From positions 237,117-301,116 of the forward strand of contig NZ_NPDL01000006.1 of the NCBI RefSeq assembly GCF_002811475.1: a stretch of 64,000 nucleotides of DNA. Reading direction: 5' to 3'. The position numbers and the translations under genes were made by a program. The DNA is from Leptospira hartskeerlii (GTDB taxonomy: Bacteria; Spirochaetota; Leptospiria; Leptospirales; Leptospiraceae). Shown one piece after another: positions 52,236-62,670 of the stretch. The notes beneath the pieces are model-generated. The model did not search any database. It saw nothing but the letters and a program-made list of their open reading frames with translations, and was not told the origin of the DNA. Positions within the stretch are counted from its first letter, which is position 1. Every line of letters begins with the position of its first letter.

Positions 52236-55223
52236 CTATTTTCCGAGATCTTTGTCCAATCCGAGTTGGATAATGAATTTTTTGAGAAGAGTATACGCCT
52301 CTTCGAATTCGAATTGTTCTACCTTAGAACGAAAAGATTTAAAATCGGAATTTTCCACTTTAGTTCGGATTAGATCCGAAAATTCTTCCAAGTATTCCTC
52401 TTCTATCGAACCTCTTTGGAAAGAATCGGATAGTTCCTTTGCTAGAATGGAAGCCTTTTTAGGATCCCATTCTACTTCTTTTTCGGAAGGATCGATTTCA
52501 GGATTTGCGATCATTTCGGAATAACCTAACACTCTTGCGATCTCGGCTATCATCTGGTCCATCTCCACAGGTTTAGAGACAAATCCATCCATTCCGGCTG
52601 CACTTGCGGCATTTTTATCTTCTTCAAAAACGCTGGCAGTCAATGCTAAAATAGGAGTCCTGGAAACATTCTCCTGGATCTCATGCATTCGGATAACCCT
52701 AGTTGCTTGGCGACCATCCAGCCCGGGCATCTGTACGTCCATTAGAACCAAATCGAAAGATCCGGTCGTGACTTTTTTTACTGCATCTTCTCCGTTATAC
52801 GATGATTCCACATGATGTCCAAGGTTTTGAAGAAGAAGGCCTACAAGCTCCGTATTTTTTTCCACATCGTCGACGACTAGTATCTTCAGTGCAGGAAGTT
52901 TGATCGCAATTTGTTTCTTGTTTTCTTGTCTGTGTTTTCCTTCTTCTAAAGGAAGAAGTACGTGGAATGTACTTCCTTTTCCAAGAACACTCTCTGCCCA
53001 GATCTTTCCACCCATCAACTCCGTTAACTGTTTACAGATAGTGGTGCCAAGCCCTGTCCCACCAAAACGTCTCGTTGTGGAAATATCTGCCTGTGTGAAC
53101 GGTTCGAAAATTTTATCCAATCGATCTGCTTGGATCCCGATCCCTGTATCCTGGACCGCGAAATGAAGTTTTCCTTCTTCTCTGATTATTTTTAAACTCA
53201 CTTTTCCTTTGTCCGTGAATTTGACTGCGTTACCTATCAAGTTCATCAGGATTTGTCTGATCCGTAAGGAATCTCCCTTATAAAATTCTGGTAGATTAGA
53301 TTCCTGGATCACTTCGAATTCTAGATTTTTCTTTCTGGCGCTGATTCCCAAGGTGGACTTTAATTCCGCGATCAATTTGAAAAGGGAGAAGTCGATTTCT
53401 TCCAGTTCCACCGCACCTTTTTCCAATTTCGCGGTGTTTAAAATATCATTCAAAAGTCTTAATAAAGATTTTGCGGAACTTTTGACTGTTTCCAAATGGG
53501 TTCTATGATTTTTTTCTAATTCATCAGAAAGGAGAACTTCCGTAAATCCAAGGATTGCGTTCATCGGAGTTCGGATCTCATGGCTCATATTCGCTAAGAA
53601 AGAAGTTTTAGTAATTGCTGCAAGCTCCGCTTTTTCTTTTTCTTTGCGTAAGGCTTCTTCCATTCTTCTTCTTTCGGTGATGTCTAAAATAACTCCGTCA
53701 ATAAAGATTGCTTCCCCATTTCCACCATATGCCCCGCGCCCATTTTCCCAAAGCCATTTGATCTCACCATTTTGGTGAACGATCCTGTATTCTAAAGTAA
53801 ATGCTCTTTTTCCGGCGACCGCCGCATCTACTTCGAACTCCACTCTTTCCAGATCTTCAGGATGAATGATATCTTTGAAAGACCTTATAGAGTTTGCACT
53901 TACGAAATCTTGAATAGGATAACCCGTTATTAATTCGGAAGCATCACTCATGAATAACATCTTCCAGTCATTATTGGGAAGACATCTGTAAGTAATTCCC
54001 GGAATATTTTCGATCAGGGAACGCACCTGTTGCTCACTTTGTTTTAATGCGTTCTCAATCATTTTTCTTTCGCTAATATCCGTTACAAAACCGACAAATA
54101 GATCTTCTCCTGCAAGTTTTCCATGTCCGATTGCCAAACGTACTGGAAAGTCGGAGCCATCTTTTCTGATGCCTATGACTTCTCTGCTGCTTCCTATAAT
54201 TTTAGCGAACCCGGCACTCAGCATTATCTCGGAATTTTTATCTTTTACAGTATAGTAGGGATCGGGCATCAGTTCCCTGATATTCTTTCCGATCACTTCT
54301 TTGCTTTCATAACCGAAGATCAATTCTGCAGAGCGATTGAATTCTCTAATCTTACCCTGGACGTCCATTGTGATAACACCATCCACAGCTGTGGTGATGA
54401 TCGTTCTGAGTCTGGATTCACTGATCCTTAGGTTGTTGATTAGATCGCGATATCTTAAGAACCAGTTGACTGCAAATGCAAACAAAGTGAATGCGATCGT
54501 GATTAAAGAAACAGCAAGAGCTAAAAATGTGGAATCTGCAGTTTGAGAAATTAGATTTTTATCTTCTTCTCCAATAAACCTTGCGGCCGCCATGCCAGTA
54601 TAATGCATACCGGAAATAGCTGATCCCATGGTGGCGGCAGAAATAAGAGAAGGCCAGAGAGTCCCTAATTTTAAATTTTCTAAACCGAATCTTACCCAAA
54701 GAGAGAGTATCGCAAGAACCACTGCAACTACGATGGATAATGCAAAGAACCAAGGATCATAACGTAAATAAGGAGCAGTCTCTACGGCACCCATTCCAGT
54801 ATAATGCATTGCTCCTATTCCGGAACCTACAAGCAAGCCGCCTAACACAAGTTCGGTGCCAGAAATTTTCGGCCTGCTTACGAACGATAATGCGACTGTA
54901 GAAGCAAGAAGACTCGGAAATATAGATAAGATAGTTAGGCTCTTATCGTATTGAACGGTCGTACATAACTCGAAAGAAAGCATCCCGATAAAATGCATGG
55001 ACCAAACACCACAACCCAATGCAAGGCTCGCCGCGGAAGATACTAAATATTTGGTAATGGGTGGAGAAGATTCCGGAACCTTTTGTCCTACGATCTGAAG
55101 GGCAATGTAAGACGCGAATATCGCCATTAAAACGGAAAGAACAACCAACCAAGGATTGTACGTGGCCGAAAGAAGTTTCGCAGAAGAATTATAAATGAAA
55201 AAATTATCTAAAAATGCAATCAC
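52236..55223 (-). CDS. Hybrid histidine kinase with MHYT sensor, two PAS domains and receiver
   Basis: The start is GTG at 55223, six nt after the upstream gene's stop. The 995-residue protein has an N-terminal MHYT-type membrane domain: MHFIGML, MHYTGMG and MHYTGMA mark the three repeats, each with the MHxxGM motif, over about 7 membrane helices. PAS domains follow (about 265-390 and 395-520), then H-box FLANMSHEIRTPMNAILGF, N-box LIGNAVKFTDKG, GTGLGTTICKQL, and a receiver (VVDDVEKN, LVLMDVQMPGLDG, FVSKPVE). MHYT domains are proposed to sense O2, CO or NO through copper. Confidence 0.92.
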   Translation of the reverse strand: MIAFLDNFFIYNSSAKLLSATYNPWLVVLSVLMAIFASYIALQIVGQKVPESSPPITKYLVSSAASLALGCGVWSMHFIGMLSFELCTTVQYDKSLTILSIFPSLLASTVALSFVSRPKISGTELVLGGLLVGSGIGAMHYTGMGAVETAPYLRYDPWFFALSIVVAVVLAILSLWVRFGLENLKLGTLWPSLISAATMGSAISGMHYTGMAAARFIGEEDKNLISQTADSTFLALAVSLITIAFTLFAFAVNWFLRYRDLINNLRISESRLRTIITTAVDGVITMDVQGKIREFNRSAELIFGYESKEVIGKNIRELMPDPYYTVKDKNSEIMLSAGFAKIIGSSREVIGIRKDGSDFPVRLAIGHGKLAGEDLFVGFVTDISERKMIENALKQSEQQVRSLIENIPGITYRCLPNNDWKMLFMSDASELITGYPIQDFVSANSIRSFKDIIHPEDLERVEFEVDAAVAGKRAFTLEYRIVHQNGEIKWLWENGRGAYGGNGEAIFIDGVILDITERRRMEEALRKEKEKAELAAITKTSFLANMSHEIRTPMNAILGFTEVLLSDELEKNHRTHLETVKSSAKSLLRLLNDILNTAKLEKGAVELEEIDFSLFKLIAELKSTLGISARKKNLEFEVIQESNLPEFYKGDSLRIRQILMNLIGNAVKFTDKGKVSLKIIREEGKLHFAVQDTGIGIQADRLDKIFEPFTQADISTTRRFGGTGLGTTICKQLTELMGGKIWAESVLGKGSTFHVLLPLEEGKHRQENKKQIAIKLPALKILVVDDVEKNTELVGLLLQNLGHHVESSYNGEDAVKKVTTGSFDLVLMDVQMPGLDGRQATRVIRMHEIQENVSRTPILALTASVFEEDKNAASAAGMDGFVSKPVEMDQMIAEIARVLGYSEMIANPEIDPSEKEVEWDPKKASILAKELSDSFQRGSIEEEYLEEFSDLIRTKVENSDFKSFRSKVEQFEFEEAYTLLKKFIIQLGLDKDLGK

Positions 55224-55229
55224 TGAAGT

Positions 55230-57749
55230 TCAGACCTCGAAAGGAAGCCCCACATAAAATATTGTATTTCCCGGAGAAGATTCAAACCAGATCCTTCCCT
55301 TATGCTTTTCTACAATTCGCTTCGCTATATCTAAACCTAGCCCGGAACCTTCGCCCAAAGGTTTGGTAGTGAAGAATGCATCGAATACTTGGTCCTGCAC
55401 TTCCGCAGGAATTCCAGGTCCTTTATCTTGGATAGAAACAATTACCTCATTCTTTTGCAAAGAGGCACTGATCCCGATCGAACCCTTATACGACATTGCC
55501 TGGACAGAATTCATGATCAAATTTGTCCATAAATGCATCAAATCGTCCGGGAAACCTAAAAACTCCGGGATCCCATCTAAGTTAGTCGAAACTTCTACGC
55601 CATGTTTGAATAAATTCTGATACAACGTCAGAACGGTATCAATATTTTCCTTTAAGGAGAACTTCCTCTTCTTATGAGAGGATTCGAAATGTGCAAAACT
55701 TCTGAGTGCATATACAATTTTTGCGGAACGATCCACTGCAGTTTTGATCGTATCCACACATTGTTCCGGACCCAAAAGATTCAAAAAGAAGGGGAGAAGT
55801 TCCCTTGTATTCCGATTTCTTAATATTCTTTCGAAATTTCTCCAAGAAGAAGCGATCCCGTAATCCACAAAAAATTCTGCTGTTTCTTCCGGAAAAAGAA
55901 TATCCGCAGACTTCATTTCTGTTCTGATCTCGGCGAGTATCCTTCTTCTTTCCAAACCTATTAGGATCTCCTTGGAAGAAACTCCTAATGTAATCAGTTC
56001 ATTAAAGGAAATCCAATCTTCGTCCGATATGGAGGAAAGAATGGGAAGAATAGGCCGTAATTCCGTTCTGATCTTTTCCAGATAAGAAAGAATATTATAA
56101 CCTGCTGCCTGGATTGCGCCAATAGGATTATTGATCTCGTGAGCTATCCCTGCCGCTAGTTGGCCTAGATCGGCTAACTTAGATGCTTGGATTAATTTTG
56201 CCTGGGTTCTTTTTAGGTTTTGGAGTACATCTTCCAAATCGAATTTTTGGGATTCAATGATTGCTTTTTGGGCCAAGATTTCTTCATTCGCTCTTTGTAA
56301 TGTTTCAATCCTGAATTCTGCTTCTTCTAAACCTGTCGCATCGGTCCCGGTGGAGATGACATATTGTAAATGACCGTTTCGATCTCGGACTTCTTTATGC
56401 TCCCAAAGAGTTCTTCTGGATTTTCCATCTTTAGTTCTCAGAAGAACACTTGTATGTTTCGGGAACTTCTTCTTTGCAAAACGTTGCTCGAAAACTTTTG
56501 CAATTTTCTTGCTTTCTTCCGCAAATAATTCCGTTTCCCAGAAAACTTTTCCTTCCAGCTCCATTAGGTCGAATCCCGTCGTTTGTAAGCAGGCTCTATT
56601 CAATAAAATTAATTTGCCATCTCCGTCTAAAACTAAAAACAGAATGCTAGTGGAATCCAAAATACTTTGAAGAATATCCCTTCTTTCCGAAAGTTTTCTT
56701 TCAGAGATTGCCCTTTGGGTTACATCTCTTAGAACTACAATTGTGAATTGAGAACCTTCCGCTCTTTGAGAACGAACAGAAACATCGTAATATTTACCAT
56801 GATTCGTTTTCCATTCCGTATTAGCCTTTCTGTTAGTATGACATTCATCCACAAGAACATCTAGGTCCGGCAAAAATTCGGAAAGTTTGGAATTCTGCCT
56901 CAGTCTTGCTGTTCCGAGTAGATTTAAAGCTGAAACATTGCAGTCTAAAAGGAAACCGGAAGAGTTCATTACAAAAACTGCATCTTGTATATACTCGAAT
57001 ACCTGGTTTCTGGCTAAAGGGATCAGATTTAAGATCTTGAAATAAAAAAGACCGTACATCCAAACGATCAATGCGAACCCTGCTGCTAAAGGGAAAATGT
57101 CCAATTTAGGATGAATGAACGGGATAAAACCTCCCGCAGTCATTATTTGGCTTCCGAAAGGAATAGAGATCCCTATTAGAAAAACTAAACAACGTATCCT
57201 GTGAAATGCTCTTTGAGACCAGGCCCCATATAATAAAATTATAATACAGATTAGAAAGATTGAGAGAAAATTGATCACATAGACCTGCATCCAAGGCCCA
57301 TATTCGTAGATTAATGCAAGCCAAGGAGCGGATGGATCGAATCTGAGAGACGGGCGGATCCATTCTTCTTCTCCGAACCAGACCACGAATTCAGTGCAAA
57401 TTGGAATGATTGAAAAAAGAAAGCCACTGATTGGATGAATGAACCTATTTAAATTGGCCATTCTCAGGCATAGAAATGGAAGAGCGATGATCAGAACATC
57501 CGGGCCGATGAATTGAAAATTGTCCCAGAAAATTATATTATCAGGTTTTGTGCTGACTATCTCCCAAAAATATCCAAAGCTATAAAGAGCAATTCCAAGA
57601 CATACCAGGATGAATTCAGGTGCTCCCGAAGTTTGTCTGTTCTTGTAGCCTAAACGAAAAGTAAGAATAGAAAGAAAGAGACTAAATAGGGGAAGGATCG
57701 CGTAAGGAGTCCATTTGAACCAGGTTAAAGATTGGACTTCCGTTCCCAT
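55230..57749 (-). CDS. Sensor histidine kinase with 7TM-like N-terminus
   Basis: The 839-residue protein begins with about seven hydrophobic segments (LPLFSLFLSILTFRLGY through FALIVWMYGLFYFKIL), the layout of 7TM kinases (histidine kinase N-terminal 7TM region). Two PAS domains follow (about 265-360 and 370-490). The H-box is AAGIAHEINNPIGAIQ at about residue 550, the N-box LIMNSVQAMSYKG, and GEGSGLGLDIAKRI near the end. About 100 residues lie between H-box and the second helix of the dimerisation domain, an insertion seen in some kinases of this group. First gene of a three-gene unit. Confidence 0.85.
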   Translation of the reverse strand: MGTEVQSLTWFKWTPYAILPLFSLFLSILTFRLGYKNRQTSGAPEFILVCLGIALYSFGYFWEIVSTKPDNIIFWDNFQFIGPDVLIIALPFLCLRMANLNRFIHPISGFLFSIIPICTEFVVWFGEEEWIRPSLRFDPSAPWLALIYEYGPWMQVYVINFLSIFLICIIILLYGAWSQRAFHRIRCLVFLIGISIPFGSQIMTAGGFIPFIHPKLDIFPLAAGFALIVWMYGLFYFKILNLIPLARNQVFEYIQDAVFVMNSSGFLLDCNVSALNLLGTARLRQNSKLSEFLPDLDVLVDECHTNRKANTEWKTNHGKYYDVSVRSQRAEGSQFTIVVLRDVTQRAISERKLSERRDILQSILDSTSILFLVLDGDGKLILLNRACLQTTGFDLMELEGKVFWETELFAEESKKIAKVFEQRFAKKKFPKHTSVLLRTKDGKSRRTLWEHKEVRDRNGHLQYVISTGTDATGLEEAEFRIETLQRANEEILAQKAIIESQKFDLEDVLQNLKRTQAKLIQASKLADLGQLAAGIAHEINNPIGAIQAAGYNILSYLEKIRTELRPILPILSSISDEDWISFNELITLGVSSKEILIGLERRRILAEIRTEMKSADILFPEETAEFFVDYGIASSWRNFERILRNRNTRELLPFFLNLLGPEQCVDTIKTAVDRSAKIVYALRSFAHFESSHKKRKFSLKENIDTVLTLYQNLFKHGVEVSTNLDGIPEFLGFPDDLMHLWTNLIMNSVQAMSYKGSIGISASLQKNEVIVSIQDKGPGIPAEVQDQVFDAFFTTKPLGEGSGLGLDIAKRIVEKHKGRIWFESSPGNTIFYVGLPFEV

Positions 57750-57882
57750 GCAAACTAATATCGAAAGCCACTCCTTCGGCTCAAGGAGAAAGTTTCTAAG
57801 CTAAAATATAAGACGTAATAACAGGATCTATTCAATCTTTGAAGAGTAAATTTATCTCTTAAGTAAAGAAATTATAGAATAT

Positions 57883-60339
57883 TCAATTACGGAAACCGAC
57901 CGCGGTTCCGGCTTTTTCTCCCAAGGTAAAGAAGAAGGATGCACCTTCTCCCGGTTTACCTTCTGCCCATACAGAACCCTTGTATCTGGTAACGATCCTA
58001 TGTACGATTGCAAGGCCAACTCCCGTGCCGGAGAAATCTTCCTGTCTATGCAATCTTTGGAAAACACCGAAAAGTCGATTATAATATTTCATATCGAAGC
58101 CTGCTCCATTGTCTTTTACGAAGAATGTTTTTCCCTTGTCTGTATTTGTGACTCCAATCTCTACCTTGGGTCTTTCCTTTTTGGCGGAATATTTTACCGC
58201 GTTGGAGATCAGGTTTTGGAACACGTAAGACATCATATCTCTGTCAGTCGTCACTTTTGAAAGCGGGTGGATTATAATTTCAGCGTTATGTTCCGTTTGA
58301 TCCTTGATCTGGCTCACCACGGTTTCGGCAACTTCAGTAAGATCAAAGGTGGAGTCCTTCAATTCTTTTTTGCCTACTTTAGAAAATTCTAATAAGTTAT
58401 CGATTAGGTTCTCCATTCTTTTTGTGGAGTCGATGAGTACATTTAAGAATCGGATCCCTTCCGCATCCAAGACGGAACTATGATCTTCTATGATCATTTG
58501 GGTATATCCTTGGATCGCTCTCAATGGTGCTCTCAAGTCATGAGAGACTGAATAGGAGAATGCTTCTAACTCTGCGTTGGCAAATTCCAGTTCGAAATTT
58601 TTCTGTTCTAATGTTTCTAAATTCTTTTTTCTATCTTCAGCAATTGCGAGGAGAGACTTCATTCTAACGAGCAATTCTTCCGGATGGAAAGGTTTGCACA
58701 AATATTCATCCGCTTTCGCTTCCCAGCCTTTTAGCATTGCTTCTCTATGAGTTAATGCAGTAAGGAGCACTACAATCGTCTGCGAAATTTTAGGGTTTGC
58801 TTTGATCTCTTTACAAAGTTGCACGCCATCCATCTCTGGCATCATCACATCTGAAAGTACCAAATCAGGGGCCCAGGAGTGGACTAATTTCATTCCTTCT
58901 TTTCCATTTTTTGCCGATTTGACTTGATATAATGGAGAGAGAAGGGAATGAATATAACTAGCAAGGTCTTCGTTATCTTCGCAAATCAAAACTTTAGGTT
59001 TATCTGAAAGATCGGCAGTTTCTCTATTAGAAATATCTAAACTAGAAAATTGGGGAGAATGCGAGAAAATTTTGGAAGAAAGGCCCTTTTCTCCCGACTC
59101 CGCTATTTGCGCGGGAATTTTGACACTGAACTTGCTTCCTGAGCCTAATTTGCTGGTAACTTCTACGGAACCGCCCAAAAGTTCCGAAAAATCTTTTACC
59201 ATAGCGAGACCTAATCCTGTTCCGCCGTATTTTCTGGTAGAAGAACCTTCTGCCTGCTGGAATTTTTTAAAAATGATCTTTTGGTCTTCATCCGAGATCC
59301 CGATCCCTGAATCCTGAACGGAAAGAAGAAGTTGATTTTCGGAATAAGTAAGAATAACAGAGATTGTTCCATCTTTAGGGGTAAACTTTAAAGCGTTAGA
59401 AAGAAGGTTAAAGAAAATCCTTTCGAATAGGTAGCGATCTATCAGAATATTTAGGTCGGAAGAAGGTAGTTCCTTTTGGATTCGAATATTCTTCTCTAAA
59501 GCACTCGGTTCGAAGTCTTTTAAGATTGTATGGATTAGATTACTGATATTCGTAGATTCGAGTTCGACTCTCATTTTTCCGGCTTCAAATTTAGAAAAAT
59601 CTAATAGACTATTCACCATCTGAAGAAGTCTGACTGAATTATTGTGAACTGTTCCCAACATCTGGATATTACTGGATGAAAGGTTGGATCCTTTGTCCAA
59701 AAGAATAGATTCTACAGGAGCTAAGATCAGACTAAGAGGAGTTCTAAGTTCGTGGGAAACATTTGCAAAAAAATCGTTTTTGATCTTTTCAGTTTCTCTT
59801 AAATTTTTATTTGCCGATTGTAACTCATGAGAGCGACGGATGATCTCTGTTTCCATCTCTTCTGTACGTGAAAGAAGAGCCTCAGTCATCTCGGATTGTT
59901 TTTGTCCTCTTTCTTTTAGGAGTACAAACTCTGTAACATCTTCGACTTTATGAATAATACATTCTACTTTTCCCTTTTTGTTCAACACAGGTGTGTTTAA
60001 AGGGCTCCAATACTTTGCAGCAAAACCTCCGCCTTCTTCTTCCGGAAGTTGGATATCATATTTTTGGACAGCCATCGTGTCTGGAACTTTTGTTTCCAAA
60101 ACACGCAGAAGGGAACTGCGAAGATTGCTTACGCCTGTCGCCTCCGGATCGTCGGGATTGTCTGGAAAAACTTCGAAAATCCCTCTTCCTAAAATTTTAT
60201 CTCTCTCGGTCAGAGTCGCCTTGAGATACGCGTCACTCACCGCTAAAATTTTAAGCTCCGGTGAAAGCACCAGGTACAAGCCTGGAACAGATTCGAAAAG
60301 AAGACGAAAATCAGGACTGGAAGAGGAAGAATGGTCCAT
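57883..60339 (-). CDS. Hybrid histidine kinase with two kinase modules around a receiver
   Basis: The 818-residue cytoplasmic protein has PAS (about 5-115), HisKA and HATPase ([32 protein letters not shown]), a receiver ([38 protein letters not shown]; about 440-565), and a second HisKA/HATPase pair ([32 protein letters not shown]). The central receiver may be phosphorylated by the first module and control the second. It lacks membrane segments. It is separated from the downstream kinase gene by 133 nt and its 5' end faces the integron integrase across 519 bp. Confidence 0.9.
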   Translation of the reverse strand: MDHSSSSSPDFRLLFESVPGLYLVLSPELKILAVSDAYLKATLTERDKILGRGIFEVFPDNPDDPEATGVSNLRSSLLRVLETKVPDTMAVQKYDIQLPEEEGGGFAAKYWSPLNTPVLNKKGKVECIIHKVEDVTEFVLLKERGQKQSEMTEALLSRTEEMETEIIRRSHELQSANKNLRETEKIKNDFFANVSHELRTPLSLILAPVESILLDKGSNLSSSNIQMLGTVHNNSVRLLQMVNSLLDFSKFEAGKMRVELESTNISNLIHTILKDFEPSALEKNIRIQKELPSSDLNILIDRYLFERIFFNLLSNALKFTPKDGTISVILTYSENQLLLSVQDSGIGISDEDQKIIFKKFQQAEGSSTRKYGGTGLGLAMVKDFSELLGGSVEVTSKLGSGSKFSVKIPAQIAESGEKGLSSKIFSHSPQFSSLDISNRETADLSDKPKVLICEDNEDLASYIHSLLSPLYQVKSAKNGKEGMKLVHSWAPDLVLSDVMMPEMDGVQLCKEIKANPKISQTIVVLLTALTHREAMLKGWEAKADEYLCKPFHPEELLVRMKSLLAIAEDRKKNLETLEQKNFELEFANAELEAFSYSVSHDLRAPLRAIQGYTQMIIEDHSSVLDAEGIRFLNVLIDSTKRMENLIDNLLEFSKVGKKELKDSTFDLTEVAETVVSQIKDQTEHNAEIIIHPLSKVTTDRDMMSYVFQNLISNAVKYSAKKERPKVEIGVTNTDKGKTFFVKDNGAGFDMKYYNRLFGVFQRLHRQEDFSGTGVGLAIVHRIVTRYKGSVWAEGKPGEGASFFFTLGEKAGTAVGFRN

Positions 60340-60858
60340 CTGGTTTGCCTAATATAGAAATGAAAGATCCGAAATAGACAATTCATTTCAAAATTGAAAA
60401 GTACGGAGAAAACAGAATATCTAATTTCCTAAAAAGTTCCATTAGAATCATTCCGTTTTTAAGGAACCTTTGCAGTTTTGTCATTCAAGAATTGTCCTTT
60501 GAGTGATGGAGTTTCTTCAGTATACTTCTAAAAAAATCTCTAATATAGCATGTCGAACGGTGCCAAACGCGTTGTTTGACTTCCTACAAAGTTTTTCTAC
60601 TCCTTAATCAATAAATTTGGCCTGAATAGACGCATAACGGATAATTTTAGAGTAACATTCCTGAAATTCAGGAATTTGCTGGTAATAAGTCGAAAGACGA
60701 GTAAAAAAGGCAAAATACTGCCGAAAACGTCAAATGAGGACCGACGATTTCTTTTTTATAGAATTCTTTTTGTTTCAGTGTGACTGAAGGGGCGGAGCTA
60801 TATTTTAAAATCCAAATAATTACTATACAAATATTTAGTATTCTTCTTTATTCTCCTC
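60340..60858. other. Divergent intergenic region between kinase and integrase genes
   Basis: No coding frame was supported in these 519 bp. AT-rich sequence precedes the integrase start, with no clear Shine-Dalgarno site. Two inverted repeats are present: ATTCCTGAAATTCAGGAAT (60657-60675, perfect, 9-bp arms) and CAAACGCGTTGTTTG (60564-60578, 5-bp arms). They could be operators for either gene. Confidence 0.5.
60657..60675. promoter_or_regulatory. Perfect 19-bp palindrome, candidate operator
   Basis: ATTCCTGAA at 60657-60665 is exactly complementary to TTCAGGAAT at 60667-60675 with one central base. It lies 183 nt before the integrase start and 318 nt from the kinase start, in a region with no gene. 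Perfect arms of this length are unlikely by chance at one site. Its regulator is unknown. Confidence 0.45.
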
Positions 60859-61896
60859 ATGCCCCAAAAGATCAAAATTTGGAAACATTGGGAGAATGGG
60901 CACTGTTTTTGCGCCATTTCGTTTTCTTACGACACCGAGCTCTTCCGGAAATTCTCTAAAATGCAGAGAGCAATTTGGAGCTACGAGTTTAGATTTTGGA
61001 AAATTCCATTCTCCGAGTCCTTTCTCTCTGAATTTGTTTCTACATATAGGGAAAAGATAGAAGCGGATCCTGATATTCTTCTTATCCCACTTAAAACCGA
61101 GGTATTAAGACGTAATTACAGTAAGAAAACGCTAAAGTCTTATTTTTTGTATAATAAAGCCTTCTTAAGATCTGTCGAAAAAAATCCGTACACGGTAACT
61201 GAATCCGACTTAAAGATGTACTTGGATCGAATTTTATACGAAAGGAACTTAGCCTCTAATTCTCTTAGATCTGCGCTTCAATCTTTTAAATTTTATTATA
61301 ATATTGTAATAGGTGGCAGATTTCTGACTTCATATTCTCCTCCTAAAAGAGAGAAGAAGATCCCCGAATCTTTGTCCCGGAAAGAAGTCGCCCGCATTAT
61401 AGAATCTCTTTCCAATCCTAAACATAAACTTCTATTAAAACTTTGTTATGGATCCGGCTTGAGAGTAGGGGAACTCGTTAAGTTAAAAGGGCATGATTTG
61501 GATTGGGAGAAAAAATCCATCCGAATACGACAAGGTAAAGGAAAGAAGGACCGTTTTAGTCTTCTACCGAATAGCTGCAAAGAAGATCTAAGCAATTTGT
61601 TCGAACGCCAAAGTAGAAGTTCCTGGATTTTCACTGGCCAAATTCCAGGCAAAAACTTAAGCGTTAGAACCGCGGAAAACATATTCACCGCCGCTAGGAA
61701 AAAAGCGGGTATCACAAAAGACGTTTCGATCCACGACCTGAGACACGCGTTCGCAATCCATCTTCTGGAATCAGGCACTTCGATTAAAATGATCCAAAGA
61801 CTCCTGGGCCATGTATCCGTAAAAACCACGGAAATCTACGCTAGAATTGTTGACCCGATGGTTTCTAAGATTAAAAGTCCTCTGGACGATCTCTGA
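60859..61896 (+). CDS. Tyrosine recombinase adjacent to an attC cassette array (integron-type integrase, non-canonical)
   Basis: The 345-residue enzyme has all catalytic positions: Arg202 (GSGLRVGE), Lys227 (QGKGKKDR), His292-x-x-Arg295 (HDLRHAF), His318 (LLGHVSVKTT) and Tyr327 (TEIYARI). It ends KSPLDDL, much like the IntI1 end RSPLDAL. A core-binding SAM-like domain lies at about 75-165. The first 75 residues (AIWSYEFRFWKIPFSESFL) resemble an N-terminal extension seen in Bacteroidetes-type recombinases. The insertion near the second catalytic patch that marks IntI proteins is absent: FTGQIPGKNLSVRTAENIF joins directly. The gene runs in the same direction as the cassettes, unlike most integrons. 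No ribosome site is obvious. Confidence 0.85.
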   Translation: MPQKIKIWKHWENGHCFCAISFSYDTELFRKFSKMQRAIWSYEFRFWKIPFSESFLSEFVSTYREKIEADPDILLIPLKTEVLRRNYSKKTLKSYFLYNKAFLRSVEKNPYTVTESDLKMYLDRILYERNLASNSLRSALQSFKFYYNIVIGGRFLTSYSPPKREKKIPESLSRKEVARIIESLSNPKHKLLLKLCYGSGLRVGELVKLKGHDLDWEKKSIRIRQGKGKKDRFSLLPNSCKEDLSNLFERQSRSSWIFTGQIPGKNLSVRTAENIFTAARKKAGITKDVSIHDLRHAFAIHLLESGTSIKMIQRLLGHVSVKTTEIYARIVDPMVSKIKSPLDDL

Positions 61897-61900
61897 TTAT

Positions 61901-61955
61901 GCGCTATTGCGCCCATACGCCTCATGGGCGAACATGCGGCTACTCGGAGTTAGGC
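61901..61955 (+). other. attI-like recombination site at the array boundary
   Basis: Right after the integrase stop lie two small inverted repeats (GCGCTATTGCGC, 61901-61912; GCCCAT...ATGGGC, 61911-61929) and then GTTAGGC at 61949-61955, the same core triplet as at the cassette ends. Its position at the start of cassette 1 fits an attI or an eroded attC. The label attI is inferred from position. Confidence 0.55.
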
Positions 61956-61965
61956 GTAATTTTGC

Positions 61966-62670
61966 ATGAATAAAGAAGAAATAGAAAATAGAGCATTCGT
62001 AATAATTGCTCAAGCTCAATATTTGCACACTGATTCAAAGCTATACTCTGACTTTGGGCTTGTCTTACTTGATGCTGGCATTCAGACATTAAATACTCAA
62101 ATTCTCGCTGGCCTTCAATCGGGAGAATTAGATGAAGCAAGGAATTATTTCTTTAGAGCTTTGGATGAATTATCAATACCAAAATTGCCAGATGAAAATA
62201 CTCTAAGATATCATTATGCGAGGGCGGTAGCTCAACGAGTGTTAAATGATGAATTGTCTCCATTTATGGGAGTGGATATCATGCAACGGATGGCATATGA
62301 TTCATTCAATGATCCTATCTGTTCTGATTTTATTTGGATAGATGAAGCTATCGAATTACAAGGTTCTTCATATACTCCAATTCCGGAATTCGAGGTGAAT
62401 CCAAAAGCTTATATTCTTGAAGCTTTCAGACATTTCCTTTGTATTTTAGATACAGTTCCTGAAAGGCATCTTCAAGACGTAGTTATATGTGAGAATTGTA
62501 ACCATATAGAGAAAATGGATCAATTTTGGGATAGAAAATTCGATTGGAAGTCGTTTGCATTTGAAGTGATACTTCGTTGTCCAAAATGTAAATCGAAACA
62601 AATAATCGACTGTCAGGATAATGAAGGGAAAAGAAAATACTTTGCAATTAGAATGCAAAACTACGCCTAA
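61966..62670 (+). CDS. Integron cassette 1: unknown protein with zinc-ribbon-like C-terminus
   Basis: The 234-residue protein starts 10 nt after the GTTAGGC core, without a visible ribosome site, as in many cassettes. It is soluble; the N-terminal 150 residues are helical (QILAGLQSGELDEARNYFF). The C-terminal part has CENCNH and CPKCKS, two CxxC pairs about 39 residues apart, a likely zinc ribbon. The stop codon TAA forms part of the R'' box GCCTAAC of the following attC site. Base composition is more AT-rich than the flanking chromosome. Family not recognised. Confidence 0.75.
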   Translation: MNKEEIENRAFVIIAQAQYLHTDSKLYSDFGLVLLDAGIQTLNTQILAGLQSGELDEARNYFFRALDELSIPKLPDENTLRYHYARAVAQRVLNDELSPFMGVDIMQRMAYDSFNDPICSDFIWIDEAIELQGSSYTPIPEFEVNPKAYILEAFRHFLCILDTVPERHLQDVVICENCNHIEKMDQFWDRKFDWKSFAFEVILRCPKCKSKQIIDCQDNEGKRKYFAIRMQNYA

